64,000 bases of DNA from Pectobacterium fontis (GTDB taxonomy: Bacteria > Pseudomonadota > Gammaproteobacteria > Enterobacterales > Enterobacteriaceae): positions 1 through 64,000 of the forward strand of contig NZ_JSXC01000030.1 of the NCBI RefSeq assembly GCF_000803215.1, written 5' to 3'. The position numbers were made by a program, and so were the translations under genes. This document shows positions 17,257 through 26,341 of this stretch, piece after piece. The notes under the pieces are model-generated. The model ran no database searches, was not told where the DNA came from, and saw nothing but the letters and a program-made list of their open reading frames with translations. Within the stretch, counting starts at the first letter, position 1. Each line of letters opens with the position of its first letter.

Positions 17257-17281
17257 AAAAGGGCTGTTAAGCCCTTTTTTT
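17257..17281 (+). terminator. Rho-independent terminator
   Basis: A 9-bp stem AAAAGGGCT/AGCCCTTTT with loop GTTA, followed by T-rich sequence. The stem is A/T flanked on both sides, so it can serve both the small plus-strand gene and the minus-strand pilin gene. Confidence 0.8.
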
Positions 17282-17320
17282 TGTCTCAATAAGGCACTAT
17301 CTATTGGGTAAAATAAAAAA

Positions 17321-18460
17321 TCATTTATAAACAAAATTCCCCATAATTTTTTCTGTTGTGGCATTAGCAGCGTTGTGCCATCGAATCGTCCCCTGAGAAC
17401 GAGTCATGTTTAATATGTTAGTTATTGCTTCTGCTAAACTGGAAGGTTTTGACACAAACGTATAACTTCCCTGATAATATCCAACTGCCATAATAAATAA
17501 CATCCTCATGAGATCTTTATCGTCTGCATCAGACGTTGATATCAACACAGGAAGACTGGGGTTTCTGTTATAAGAATTATTATAAGATGCTAATGGCTGC
17601 TGACCAATCACGCCGCTACCTGCAAGAAAGCCTCCGATAATACTCGTATTCCTAAAATAATACTGTTCGACTAATTGAGAGATCGCTTCACCAGCATATT
17701 CATTATCAAATGCAGAACCAGCGATCCATGTATAAGAAATCAGAAAAAATTCCATATCAGATTGTGTTATTACTGTTTTCGTTGTCGCAGCTTGGGCTGA
17801 GATCGATGCACTGATACTCGATGAAACACTGGCACTGGTTGAAAGTGATAATGAAGCCGATTTACTGGCAGATAACGACGCTGACTGTGAAGCACTCAGG
17901 CTGGCACTTGTGCTTGTGCTTGCTGATTTTGACGCCGATATACTGGCACTGGTTGAAGCACTCAAACTTGCCGATGTTGAGGCAGATTTTGACGCAGAGG
18001 TCGATGCTGATTGACTGGCACTGATACTATTGCTCACAGAAGCACTAATTGACTGACTTGCGCTTGCTGACTTGGAAGCCGATACGGATGCACTGGTTGA
18101 AGCACTCACGCTTGCCGAGACTGAGGCAGATTTGGATGCAGAGGTCGATATTGCCGTGCTTGCTTTGGTTTCTGCCTCAGAGCCTTCACGCAGTTCCCCA
18201 AGATTCAGCGGGAAAGCCAATGTGTTTTTTAAGATCTGCATAGAAATAGGATACGTTTCCTGAACGCTTCCATCCGGCTTGGCACTCATCAGATAAGCAT
18301 CTGCCGTGTTGAATATAGTACGAACCTGTTGAACCGTTTCCCTGACTGCCGCATCGTGTTTTTCATTGCGATAAAAGCTTAATGCGGTGTAGGTAATACC
18401 AGAAGCTACTCCAAGCACTAAAACAATTTCTAATATTGAATATCCTTTTTTATTTTTCAT
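17321..18460 (-). CDS. Type IV prepilin-like protein with long Ser-Ala repeat
   Basis: A 379-aa protein. A short leader KKG is followed by [21 protein letters not shown]: prepilin peptidase should cut after Gly6, leaving the required Glu at mature position 5 and a hydrophobic assembly helix. Residues 31-100 resemble the alpha-1 extension of PilS/TcpA-type IVb pilins. Residues about 101-221 are almost only Ser, Ala, Thr, Lys, Gln, Val and Leu in S-A-S-x units. The C-terminal 150 residues form an unassigned globular domain without the usual disulfide pair. A serine-rich stalk in a pilin is unusual; it resembles the serine-rich stalks of Gram-positive adhesins. It lies 12 bp downstream of a secreted partner gene. 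Confidence 0.7.
   Translation of the reverse strand: MKNKKGYSILEIVLVLGVASGITYTALSFYRNEKHDAAVRETVQQVRTIFNTADAYLMSAKPDGSVQETYPISMQILKNTLAFPLNLGELREGSEAETKASTAISTSASKSASVSASVSASTSASVSASKSASASQSISASVSNSISASQSASTSASKSASTSASLSASTSASISASKSASTSTSASLSASQSASLSASKSASLSLSTSASVSSSISASISAQAATTKTVITQSDMEFFLISYTWIAGSAFDNEYAGEAISQLVEQYYFRNTSIIGGFLAGSGVIGQQPLASYNNSYNRNPSLPVLISTSDADDKDLMRMLFIMAVGYYQGSYTFVSKPSSLAEAITNILNMTRSQGTIRWHNAANATTEKIMGNFVYK
17798..18160 (-). repeat. Degenerate tandem repeat coding Ser-Ala stalk
   Basis: The stretch coding residues about 101-221 of the prepilin is built of 6- and 12-base units (Ser-Ala codon pairs), with longer near-identical blocks. For example, the block with GCACTGGTTGAAGCACTCA occurs at about 17949-17967 and again at about 18088-18106 on the plus strand. 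Such repeats can expand or shrink by slippage, so stalk length may vary between strains. Confidence 0.75.
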
Positions 18461-18472
18461 TTTTACACCTTC

Positions 18473-18991
18473 TTATTTGATAGATAACTGATGGTTTTCT
18501 CTGGTCTGCATGGTTTTTCGATAAATTTCATAACTGACGTTTACGATATTTTCTTTTTCAGAAGAACCACCAGAGGAATGAACGATATCCCCCTCAGATT
18601 GATATAAGGTGTAGGTTTTCGGATAAACAAAATGGTTGACTACAATTGTGTTATCTTTTCCTGATTTACATAATGCGGTTGTTTTGTCCGTCACGACATT
18701 GTTTCTGTTCCATGTAGTTCCTGAAGCAGGTGGCGTTAATGGAACATATTGACTGTTAATTAATACTTCAAAATACTGACCTGCCAACTGCGTTGCTAAT
18801 GTCGCACAGGACTTATCTGGAACATGGCTTAGCGTCAGCTTTAAAACATTAGCCCCGATATATGCTGAGTTATATTCCAATGAATAAAGACTACCTATTG
18901 GTGCTTTAAAAAAGCTATCAGCAGATAGTGCTTGTGATGAAAAACCACTGACAACTAATAAGCATAATATTTTTGTTTTGTTGAATGACAT
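18473..18991 (-). CDS. Secreted protein with PilS-like pilin core
   Basis: A 172-aa protein with a Sec signal peptide (cleavage near ALSA-DS, about residue 24) but no prepilin helix. The mature part reads L-x-L-T-L-S-H-V-P-D-K-S-C then L-A-G-Q-Y-F-E-V-L-I-N-S-Q-Y and a second Cys in TTALCKSGKDNTIVV. This order (V-P...C, V-x-x-N-G/S, C...N-T-I) is the signature of the C-terminal head of type IVb pilins of the PilS family. It is as if the disulfide-bonded head were made separately from the prepilin downstream. Family similarity is my pattern reading and needs a profile search. Confidence 0.5.
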   Translation of the reverse strand: MSFNKTKILCLLVVSGFSSQALSADSFFKAPIGSLYSLEYNSAYIGANVLKLTLSHVPDKSCATLATQLAGQYFEVLINSQYVPLTPPASGTTWNRNNVVTDKTTALCKSGKDNTIVVNHFVYPKTYTLYQSEGDIVHSSGGSSEKENIVNVSYEIYRKTMQTRENHQLSIK

Positions 18992-19265
18992 AATATCCCC
19001 TGAAATTTATTACTGTATACACAGGAGATAATCAATTTATTTACAATTGGCAAGAGTGTTAAAAGACCATTTATAAAAAACACAAAAAAGAAGGGGTAAA
19101 TAAAAACACAATCACCGCTCCTAACGAAACTAAATATTCTTTAACTGAATGCTCTTCTGTATCTTTCCGATTTAAATTGATATAATGGAGAAGCCATTTC
19201 CCCCTTGTGGAAATAAATATATTTGGAGTATAAAAATTCACATCATGAAAATCATCCACATCAGT

Positions 19266-19552
19266 TAACCTAAGGCAAGAAAATAATCACGAAGAACATT
19301 TTTAGATAATTTTTTCGTTACTAAATCAACGCTTTTTTCTAGAACTTCAATACCTTTTTTATCAAAAATTTATTTTTATCATCAAAAGATAATGAGCCTA
19401 ATAAAGAAATATTTTCAAAACTAGAAAATAAAGGAATCTCCTCAAATGCTTGATAGTCACGTAGGTAAATTGATTCTTCATTCAAACCTTCTTGTTCAAT
19501 AAGAAAGTCTAGTTTTTATCAAATTCCCATTCATACTCAATCTCCTATGCTA
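19266..19552 (-). pseudogene. Decayed immunity-like gene
   Basis: Pieces of one protein lie in different minus-strand frames: LDFLIEQEGLNEESIYLRDY, then LFSSFENISLLGSLSFDD, then after a shift in a T-run GIEVLEKSVDLVTKKLSKN and RDYFLALG with a stop at 19266. At least two frameshifts or stops break it. Its place behind an effector/immunity pair suggests an old immunity or effector-associated gene. No family is recognised. The 62-codon frame after it (19071-19259) is not supported. Confidence 0.5.
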
Positions 19553-19628
19553 GCTCTATTTTATCAACCCTTCATGATTTTTATAAGCCGTCAAAAAACA
19601 CAAAAAAAACGAAAATTTAAATTTTAAT

Positions 19629-19880
19629 TCAAATATTGCCACCTGATATTTGAATGATTACATCTTCAGAAAAAAAATCTTCCCCTAGTAATTTTTCCAG
19701 CAACATAGCCTGTTCTGTAGTTAGGTCAAAACCACCAACACCCTTGATAAAGGATTTTTTTTCGCTATCCTGCCATTTCATAATCTTAGCAATTTCATCT
19801 ATTTGAGATTTTGGTATATTAATTTCACGAACAATATCTTCAGTGATTTTGTCATATATTTCGACAGAATAAACTATCAT
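19629..19880 (-). CDS. Immunity protein for E3-type effector (DUF7683-like)
   Basis: An 83-aa acidic protein whose start overlaps the stop codon of the effector gene (TAATG), the standard effector-immunity arrangement. The pattern SVEIYDKITEDIVREINIP and GGFDLTTEQAMLLEKLL resembles the small DUF7683 proteins found beside E3-type rRNase effectors, rather than ImmE3 of colicinogenic plasmids. It should bind the nuclease domain and block 16S rRNA cleavage in the producer. Pairing is inferred from position. Confidence 0.7.
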   Translation of the reverse strand: MIVYSVEIYDKITEDIVREINIPKSQIDEIAKIMKWQDSEKKSFIKGVGGFDLTTEQAMLLEKLLGEDFFSEDVIIQISGGNI

Positions 19881-21568
19881 TATTTCTCCACCTTTCTGCG
19901 AGGATCTGCTGGCTTTGTCTGTTCACCTGTAATTGGATTGAACTCTCCCAGATGAGTTCTTCCAGATCGGTCATACATTTCAACTGTCCCGTGTTGGGAG
20001 TCCCACTCATAAATTTTACCACCTGAATCTTTCCATCTTGCTCTTAGCCCACCTCCCCCTTGTATCGGTGTTTTACGTGGGGCGCGCTTAGCATCAGGGA
20101 AAGCTGGAAGAGGAGGATTACCTTTGGGTGGTGTATGATACTTGTGCGCCTCGCTCAGATAAACATAAATCGGTGGAAACGTATTCTCCGCAAACACCAG
20201 AATGTAATCCCGAAAATCCTTCTCGTCCGGCATTGGTGTGGCGAGGATGCTGACATCATCCATCTCTGGAATTTCAAATCCCGGTATCGCTGACGAAATT
20301 ACAGGCTGTTCACCGTGTGCCGTATCTGTGGGGAACTTCATACCCGGATTATCCGGCGTCCATAGAATCGTTGGTCCCGCTTCCCCGTCTTCCCAAAACT
20401 CATAGCGGTTATTGGGGAAATCGTATTTAAGTAATCTGACACGCACCTGATCGCGACCACTTTCCATACTGGTGTGGTAGCCAACCGCCTTCAGCCTGCC
20501 CGTTTCCTCATCTTCAACCCACTGATAGCGAACACGACTGGGCACCGTTCCCTGCTTCTTCGCTACCTCCAGTAGCTTTTCCGGTGTCAGTAAATCTGCT
20601 TTCTCGCCTTTCAGATGCTGCTGAATCAACGCTCCCATCAGCAAGAAACTCTGCGCCATCTGCAACTGGCCTTGCCAGATTGATGGCCCAGAAAGGCGTT
20701 TCATCTGATGTGTCAGTGCTTTCGCTGCATCCTGATTGGCCTGAGCCACAGCACCACCCGCAGCAGCCGTCGCACCTGCCTGTGCTGCCGTCCCTGCCAT
20801 GACCAGTGGTTGAGGTGGTGGCGGCAACATGGCGGCATCGGCTTTCCCCACTAACAGATCAAAAACCGTTTTATACCACGGCTCCATCTGGGGTATTTGA
20901 GGCTTGTTAATCACACCGGGCGAGGTCTGGAGTAACGGTTCGTTTTTTCCGGTAAATGATTGGGGAGGAGAAACAGCAGAAGATGTGTTTTTCTTTTTAG
21001 CCGACTGCGCATACTGCTTTACCTCAACTTGTTTATCAGCCGGAATAATCGGCTCACCAACAGGCTCAGCGACATAAAAACTCATCTCCCCGATGTTGCC
21101 CTGTGGCTCATCTTTCGTTCCCGCATCCGTACAACCCGCACCACGTAAGCAGGATTTGGCAAAAACAGGCTCGACGGCCAGCATCGGTGTTAACGCCAGC
21201 AATGGCGCACGGGTTAATGCTGCCTGTTTAGCGCAGTCCTGAACGGGAGAACGATGAGGAGTATCACCAATAATGACGTTGCCACTGCCCGACGTGATGA
21301 CGCCACCACAATTGATGCGGTCCCCAATACGCGCAGCATTTTTACCGTTAATAATAACGGTCGATGAACCTTCAGCGATTTTTCGCGGATGAACACCATG
21401 TGGTGCATTAGGACAGGGACAACCGTGAAGCAGAACGGTATCGCCTTTTCGGGCAGCAGGCTGACCATTAATGATAACGTCAGGACTGCCTTCAGTTATC
21501 GGGGTTTCAGGGAAGCAGTCATGACCACTTCCGATATCGTTAAGACGGGCAGCACCCGGCATTGTCAT
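19880..21568 (-). CDS. PAAR-domain effector with S-pyocin and colicin E3-type rRNase domains
   Basis: A 562-aa protein. Residues 1-100 form a PAAR spike-tip domain (MPGAARLNDIGSGHDC, GSPDVIINGQPAAR, HGCPCPNAPHGVHP), which caps VgrG in type VI secretion. A Pro/Ala-rich linker follows, then an S-type pyocin domain (about 320-470). The C-terminal 80 residues match the colicin E3 ribonuclease: KIYEWDSQHGTVE contains Asp523, His526 and Glu530 with exactly the spacing of the E3 catalytic Asp510-His513-Glu517. The toxin should cut 16S rRNA near position 1493 in competitors. No T6SS structural genes are in the window, so it is an orphan effector depending on a machine elsewhere. Confidence 0.9.
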   Translation of the reverse strand: MTMPGAARLNDIGSGHDCFPETPITEGSPDVIINGQPAARKGDTVLLHGCPCPNAPHGVHPRKIAEGSSTVIINGKNAARIGDRINCGGVITSGSGNVIIGDTPHRSPVQDCAKQAALTRAPLLALTPMLAVEPVFAKSCLRGAGCTDAGTKDEPQGNIGEMSFYVAEPVGEPIIPADKQVEVKQYAQSAKKKNTSSAVSPPQSFTGKNEPLLQTSPGVINKPQIPQMEPWYKTVFDLLVGKADAAMLPPPPQPLVMAGTAAQAGATAAAGGAVAQANQDAAKALTHQMKRLSGPSIWQGQLQMAQSFLLMGALIQQHLKGEKADLLTPEKLLEVAKKQGTVPSRVRYQWVEDEETGRLKAVGYHTSMESGRDQVRVRLLKYDFPNNRYEFWEDGEAGPTILWTPDNPGMKFPTDTAHGEQPVISSAIPGFEIPEMDDVSILATPMPDEKDFRDYILVFAENTFPPIYVYLSEAHKYHTPPKGNPPLPAFPDAKRAPRKTPIQGGGGLRARWKDSGGKIYEWDSQHGTVEMYDRSGRTHLGEFNPITGEQTKPADPRRKVEK

Positions 21569-21735
21569 TATCCTTTGACAGTAAAATATTCCTTGATGTA
21601 CGAATATTGGGCGCTTTTTATGGATGATTCAATACCGAAAGCGGTATCAGATGTGGATACAGACGTTATTAACGACATTTTTATTTATGGTCAGATATTA
21701 TTTTCTGTTAAACCATAAAAATGGCCTGACCAGCT

Positions 21736-22909
21736 CTACTGAGACAAAGAAACTATGATGTCGGTTTTAATAGCAAGATAGGCACTGTCCAGTTCAACCG
21801 AAATCACATCACCTTGGTTAACAGCGTGTTTGAACATTTGAGCATCCACACCTGTTTTCTGGTATCCCCAATAATGCCCACTGCTCCCCCCTTTCTCCAC
21901 ATAAATATACGTCGTCATTTTCCCTATCAACGTGCTGTTAACGTACACATTAAAATTGGCTGATGTTGTATGAGAACCATCCCTATGATTAAATAATGTA
22001 GCAAGAGACACATTGATAAAATCAAAATTTCCCGGTGATGAGACGGTTATTTTATCTGTTGCGGTTCGGGTAATGCTTCCGCCGCCAATAGCTTTCCATT
22101 TTCCATTCTGGCAGGATAAAACCATACCTTTTGCATCTCGGCTTATCAGCCCATCAGAAGCGCATACTTCGCCAACAACAGATATGGCAGTAGCCTGAAG
22201 ATAGTCGCCTGTAATGTTTCCAGAAGCGATAATATCGCCTGATGCCGTTATGTTTTTGACATTGTTAATATCATTTTGACCCATATTTAAACTCCCTGTC
22301 ATCGGAAGTGTGCCATCACGACGCAGATAAACCGAATACATAGCGGAATCATATCCAACACGGTAAGCCAACAGCCCCGCCGCATTTATCCCACTATAAT
22401 TATTTTGGCTCTCGGTCCATTGACCTCCGGTACCTGATGCAACAGTAGCGAATTGTGTCATACCGCTATCAATTCCTGCTGCTTGCATAGCACGACCTAA
22501 CAAGTCATAACGAATACGGTTCCCTTCTGACCAAGGCAACGTTGTGATAACAAGTCCATTGATAACATAGTTAGGTGTGGTTCCAGCGCGTTTTAGCAGG
22601 ATCTTATAAGAAGACTTTTGCATGTTGATACCAGTATGTCCCGCAGGCAGTAGCCCTTCATTCACCAACGTCTGATAGGTAATTTCACAACCTGCAGCCG
22701 AACAGGTTCTTGGTCCCGGATCGCTGGTCTGGCTGCTACTGGATGAGAGCGTTGAAAGCTTATCATAGCGAATGCTGATATAACGGTTAACCGCATCTCC
22801 CATTTGCTTCATCTGAGCACCAACGGTATTAGCCAAGATGTTTTCCTGATCCTTTTTCATGTCCTGAAACTTCATAAAAGCCATTACTGTGCCGATACCT
22901 AACACTAGG
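21736..22909 (-). pseudogene. pilV: Shufflon-type PilV minor pilin/adhesin, 5' end lost
   Basis: A 389-aa open part. The start retains only the end of the pilin helix (LGIGTVMAFMKF); the prepilin leader and first residues are cut off by the IS5-family element at 22910. The middle (DGTLPMTGSLNMGQNDINNVKNI, then SRDAKGMVLSCQNGKWK) is the conserved PilV segment that joins the pilin part to exchangeable tip domains in IncI/R64 and SPI-7-type pili. The last 110 residues are the receptor-binding tip. No rci recombinase or alternative tip cassette is visible. Without its leader the protein cannot enter a pilus. Confidence 0.8.
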
Positions 22910-23819
22910 CTGTGTCCCTCAATAGATTATGATAGAGTAAAACTATTATTTTTCATGTAGATATTGCCATGGCCCGTTACGAACTTCCTGACACCGCATG
23001 AGAACTGATTTCACCTCTGCTTCCCCCTGAACGTTCTCAAAAAGTCGGTCATCCTTACGTTGAACACCGCAAGATTATCAACGGCATGTTTTGGGTACTC
23101 TGCTCCGGCGCACCATGGCGTGATTTGCCTGAGCGCTATGGCGCGTGGAAAACGGTTTACAACCGTTTCAATCGCTGGTCTAAGTCTGGTGTCATTAACA
23201 TTATTTTCAACAGGTTGCTTTCAATTCTTGATGAAAATGATTGCCTCGACTGGTCGGCTATATCACTCGATGGCAGTAACATCCGCGCCAATCATTGCGC
23301 CGCTGGCGCTCAAAAAAACATCCCGATATCGCTGACGCTCATGCGCTGGGTCGCTCACGAGGCGGTTATGGCACCAAAATCCATCTGGCAACAGACGGGC
23401 ATGGCTTCCCGCTAAATATTCTGCTGAGCGGCGGACAAACCCATGAAAGTCAGTACGCACTTCGGCTTCTGGATGGTATCGGGGTAAACCGTAAAGGCGG
23501 CTACCTTAAACGTCGGGGAAAAGCGGTTCTTGCTGATAAAGGGTATTCCTCTCAAGTGCTACGTAGTGCCTTGAAATGACGAGGGGTGAAAGTTATTATT
23601 CCTTATAAAATCAATGAGAAATCGGCGAAAGACGGACAATGTCAAATTGATATGGAGTCATACAAATCCCACAATGTCATTGAAAGAAGTTTCGGTATTT
23701 TAAAAGAGTGCCGCCGGGTTGCCACTCGTTATGAAAAGACCGCCAGAAACTATCTTTCGATGGTGAAATTAGGCTGCATCCGACTTTTTCTCAGAAGATT
23801 ATGTAATTGAGGGACACAG
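22910..23819 (+). mobile_element. IS5-family insertion sequence
   Basis: The 910-bp element is bounded by perfect 13-bp terminal inverted repeats (CTGTGTCCCTCAA at 22910-22922 and its complement at 23807-23819). It lies between the truncated pilV and the truncated istB of an IS21 element, so it probably inserted there and removed both ends, or later deletions did. Confidence 0.85.
22969..23810 (+). pseudogene. IS5-family DDE transposase, decayed
   Basis: Pieces in three frames encode one transposase: MARYELPDT then an early TGA at 22999; FWVLCSGAPWRDLPERYGAW; DWSAISLDGSNIRANHCAAG (first Asp); HALGRSRGGYGTKIHLATDG and VLADKGYSS (second Asp); and YKSHNVIERSFGILKE (Glu region) with KTARNYLSMVKLGCIRLFLR. 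A stop, frameshifts and a further stop near 23578 make it inactive. Confidence 0.85.
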
Positions 23820-24355
23820 ATTAGCTTCATCACGCGTCATCGGTAGATAACCGATCTCATCCAGGATCAGCACCCGCACGTTGCTCAGTTGCTGCAACTG
23901 CCGCTCCAGCCTGTTTTCCTGTCTGGCTTTCACCAGCGTGGTATCAGTTTATCCAGCGACATGAACAGCACCCGATGCCCCGCATCTGCTGCCTTTACCC
24001 CCAACGCCACCGCCAGATGTGTTTTCCCCACGCCCGGAGGCCCTAGCAGGATGACATTCTCATTACGTTCAATGGACACCAGCCCGGCCAGTTCCCGGGT
24101 AACCCGCTGGTCGATGCCCGGTTGGAAGCTGAAGTCGAACTGTTCCAGCGTTTTTACCCAGGGCAGTCGCGCCTGTTTCAGCCGGGATTCCAGCCCCTTA
24201 TGTCGCCGACCATGCCATTCATGGTTCAGCACGCGAACCAGCGTTTCTCGTGCGTTAAGCTCTTCCTTTACGGCCTGTTCCAGCAGGTTGTCTACCGCAT
24301 CTGTCAGATGATCCATCTTCAGGCGCGCCATCAGTTCTGTCAGTTCGCTCATCAC
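23820..24355 (-). pseudogene. istB: istB (IS21 helper ATPase), frameshifted and 3' truncated
   Basis: The first 136 codons read MMSELTELMARLKMDHL and include the Walker A motif LLGPPGVGKTHLAVAL. After FMSLDKLIP the frame shifts near 23937. The continuation VKARQENRLERQLQQLSN and VLILDEIGYLPM (Walker B) is visible in another frame up to the IS5 junction at 23820. The rest is lost. Confidence 0.88.
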
Positions 24356-25464
24356 AGCAACGCCTCATAATCGCTCAACGCACGCTGTGCCACCCGGCAG
24401 GTCTGCTGCCACAGCGGCCGATGGTGTGCTGCTACGGTCTGCCAGCCAGCCGGTTTTTCAGCCAGAAGGTGTGTCGCGATAAGCTCATCATCGCCATATA
24501 CCCTGAGTTCGCCATCCAGTGAGATACGGATGCTGACCGGTTGTTCGCACCATCTTTCCGGCACGCTATAGCGGTTGCCACGGACTTCGATATAACCATC
24601 CCAGGCAACCTGTCGGATGTCGTGATAACTGGTGTCGAAGTCACCAGCGGGTAATGCCAACAGGTGGGGAGGCTCCTGAGTAAAGCGTTCTGCGGGTGTC
24701 TGGCTGAACTGGCGGAGTACTCGGTGGTCAGCTTCCGCTTGTATCCACAGCATCAGCCACTGATTGATATGTGTCAGACTGTCGAACTGCCGGTAACGAA
24801 CGAAGAAGTTCTCCTTGAGGTATTTCACCATGCGCTCCACCTTGCCTTTGGTTCGTGCCCGCCGTGGGCGACAGGCACGTGACGTGAAGCCATAGTGTTT
24901 TGCCAACTGGAGGAAGCCGTTGTTGAAGATAACCTCACCACTGTTGTCATGCTTGAGAACGGCCGCTTTCTGGTTATCAACCAGCACGGTTTTGACGCTG
25001 CCGCCAAAGTAGGCAAAGGCTTTGACCAGTGATTCATAGGTATGCTCAGCATCCTGACTGTCGGTGGCCCATGCATGGAAGCGTCGGGAGTAACCAAGGG
25101 TATTAACAGCGAAGTTCACCTTGCAGCGCTGACCGGCAACAACAGTCTCGATTTCCCCCCAGTCGTGCTGGAGCTGCTGACCGGGTTGCGTCTCGAAGCG
25201 CACGGTCTGTTTGGACGCCCGCAGAGTCCGTTTGGGATGCACATAGAGCGACAGCCGTCATAGCCCTGTTGTTTTATCTCCTGAAAGATCACTTCAGTGT
25301 TCCAGACATGCTCGCGCAAGCGCAAATCAACATAGTCCATGAACGGACGAAGTTTTCTCATTGGTTCACGTTTGTGTGTAACAACAGCGCTTTCAGTGAG
25401 ATGTCGTCGAATGGTGAGCGATGTCGATAATATGCGCGCCGTGAATACGCATCTGCTTTATCAT
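24352..25464 (-). pseudogene. istA: istA (IS21 transposase), frameshifted
   Basis: Starts at 25464 with MIKQMRIHGAHIIDIAHH (helix-turn-helix region), breaks, continues as MRKLRPFMDYVDLRLREHVWN, breaks again near 25260, and then has a long intact catalytic part. That part has QHDWGEIE (first catalytic Asp), NTLGYSRRFHAW, VLVDNQKAAV (second Asp) and the RTKGKVERMVKYLKENF stretch (catalytic Glu), plus a C-terminal domain. istA and istB overlap by 4 bp as usual in IS21. Confidence 0.88.
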
Positions 25465-25589
25465 GAGAAGATCTCCTCTGCTTAACATGCGGCTTCTCCG
25501 TCTGGTGTAGGAACCTTAAGAGAAGCCCATGTTGGGTGGAGTGGACAAAATTTATGGTGATTTGCGGTCTTATATCAGTGTTGCTGACA

Positions 25590-25668
25590 GTTGCGATGGT
25601 CGGCTGATTTTCTGGATGCTAACAGCAACGGTATGGTTAGGCCGTTTGAGTTTGGGCAGAAGGGATGA
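25590..25668 (+). pseudogene. 3' end of a second P4-type integrase
   Basis: Encodes SADFLDANSNGMVRPFEFGQKG and a stop, matching the last 22 residues of the integrase at 13458 with three changes. The rest of that integrase is missing. It is the left edge of the second copy of the 880-bp repeat. Confidence 0.8.
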
Positions 25669-25731
25669 TGACCTTAGCCAGCAGTAACCGCCACGAATGA
25701 TCTAAGCTTGTTTGACTTTTCATCCCAAACA

Positions 25732-25752
25732 GAGTAATAAAAGGTATTACTC
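25732..25752 (+). promoter_or_regulatory. Palindromic operator of toxin-antitoxin copy 2
   Basis: The inverted repeat GAGTAATA-N5-TATTACTC is again perfect. Compared with copy 1, both arms changed together (G to A on one side, C to T on the other), so symmetry is kept. The same TTGACT/TAATAA promoter is present. Confidence 0.7.
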
Positions 25753-25784
25753 TTTATTACCCATAATGACTTCGGGAGGTTAAC

Positions 25785-26048
25785 ATGCCAGTCTCCGTAA
25801 AACTCGATACCCTACTTGAGGAAAGACTTGCTCGCTTGGCGGCTAAACGCAAGAGAACAAAGCACTATCTGATGAAGCAGGCCATCGTTTCCTATGTTGA
25901 CACAGAAGAACAGAAAGAACGTTTACGCCAGCAGGCACAATCCTCATATGCAAATTACCTCAACACAGGTAATCATTTAACAGGTAAAGAAGTCGTTGAT
26001 TTTCTGCGGAGTGGCAAAAACGGAGATCTTCCTGAATGCCACAAGTGA
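25785..26048 (+). CDS. ParD/StbD-like antitoxin (copy 2)
   Basis: An 87-aa ribbon-helix-helix antitoxin with the same amino acid sequence as copy 1 at 14852, although the DNA differs at a few silent sites. Silent changes with an unchanged protein suggest that selection still acts on it. It overlaps its toxin gene by 13 bp. Confidence 0.88.
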   Translation: MPVSVKLDTLLEERLARLAAKRKRTKHYLMKQAIVSYVDTEEQKERLRQQAQSSYANYLNTGNHLTGKEVVDFLRSGKNGDLPECHK

Positions 26049-26341
26049 TCGTGACGGAAAAGGCTCGCCAAGGTATTAATCGCTGTCTGGCCTTCCTCGA
26101 AAATAATTCCGCAGGCTACGTCATTAACGATGTTAAGAACACCATCGCTAATAGTCTGGATAACCTTGAAAAAGGGCTGGGTACTGGTTTCATCTCTGAT
26201 GAAGAAGACGAAGATGACTTTTTATATGAAGTGATTATCCCTTATGGCGATTCGGGTTATGAATACTGTTATTTTATTGACGCTCAGGGACGTTATATCG
26301 TAGTCGGTTTTAAGCATCAAAAGGAAAATGATTATTACTAA
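26036..26341 (+). CDS. ParE/RelE-family toxin (copy 2)
   Basis: A 101-aa toxin that differs from copy 1 by Ala for Asp in CLAFLEN and Asn for Asp in IANSLDN. Both copies look intact. As the antitoxins are identical, cross-neutralisation is likely, so loss of one copy alone should be tolerated. Confidence 0.85.
   Translation: MPQVIVTEKARQGINRCLAFLENNSAGYVINDVKNTIANSLDNLEKGLGTGFISDEEDEDDFLYEVIIPYGDSGYEYCYFIDAQGRYIVVGFKHQKENDYY

Larger units (their letters stand above)
23820..25540 (-). mobile_element. IS21-family element, decayed and truncated
   Basis: Contains istA and istB in the usual order on the minus strand, both with frameshifts. The istB end is missing where the IS5-family element begins. 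The outer end beyond istA lies somewhere in 25470-25589 and cannot be fixed by eye. Confidence 0.8.

Noticed and set aside
17798..18160. CRISPR array
   Set aside because: The repeats are in-frame Ser-Ala codon units without unique spacers of constant length.
19071..19259. 62-codon minus-strand frame behind the decayed immunity-like gene
   Set aside because: GTG start, no ribosome site, no recognisable motif; it probably belongs to debris.
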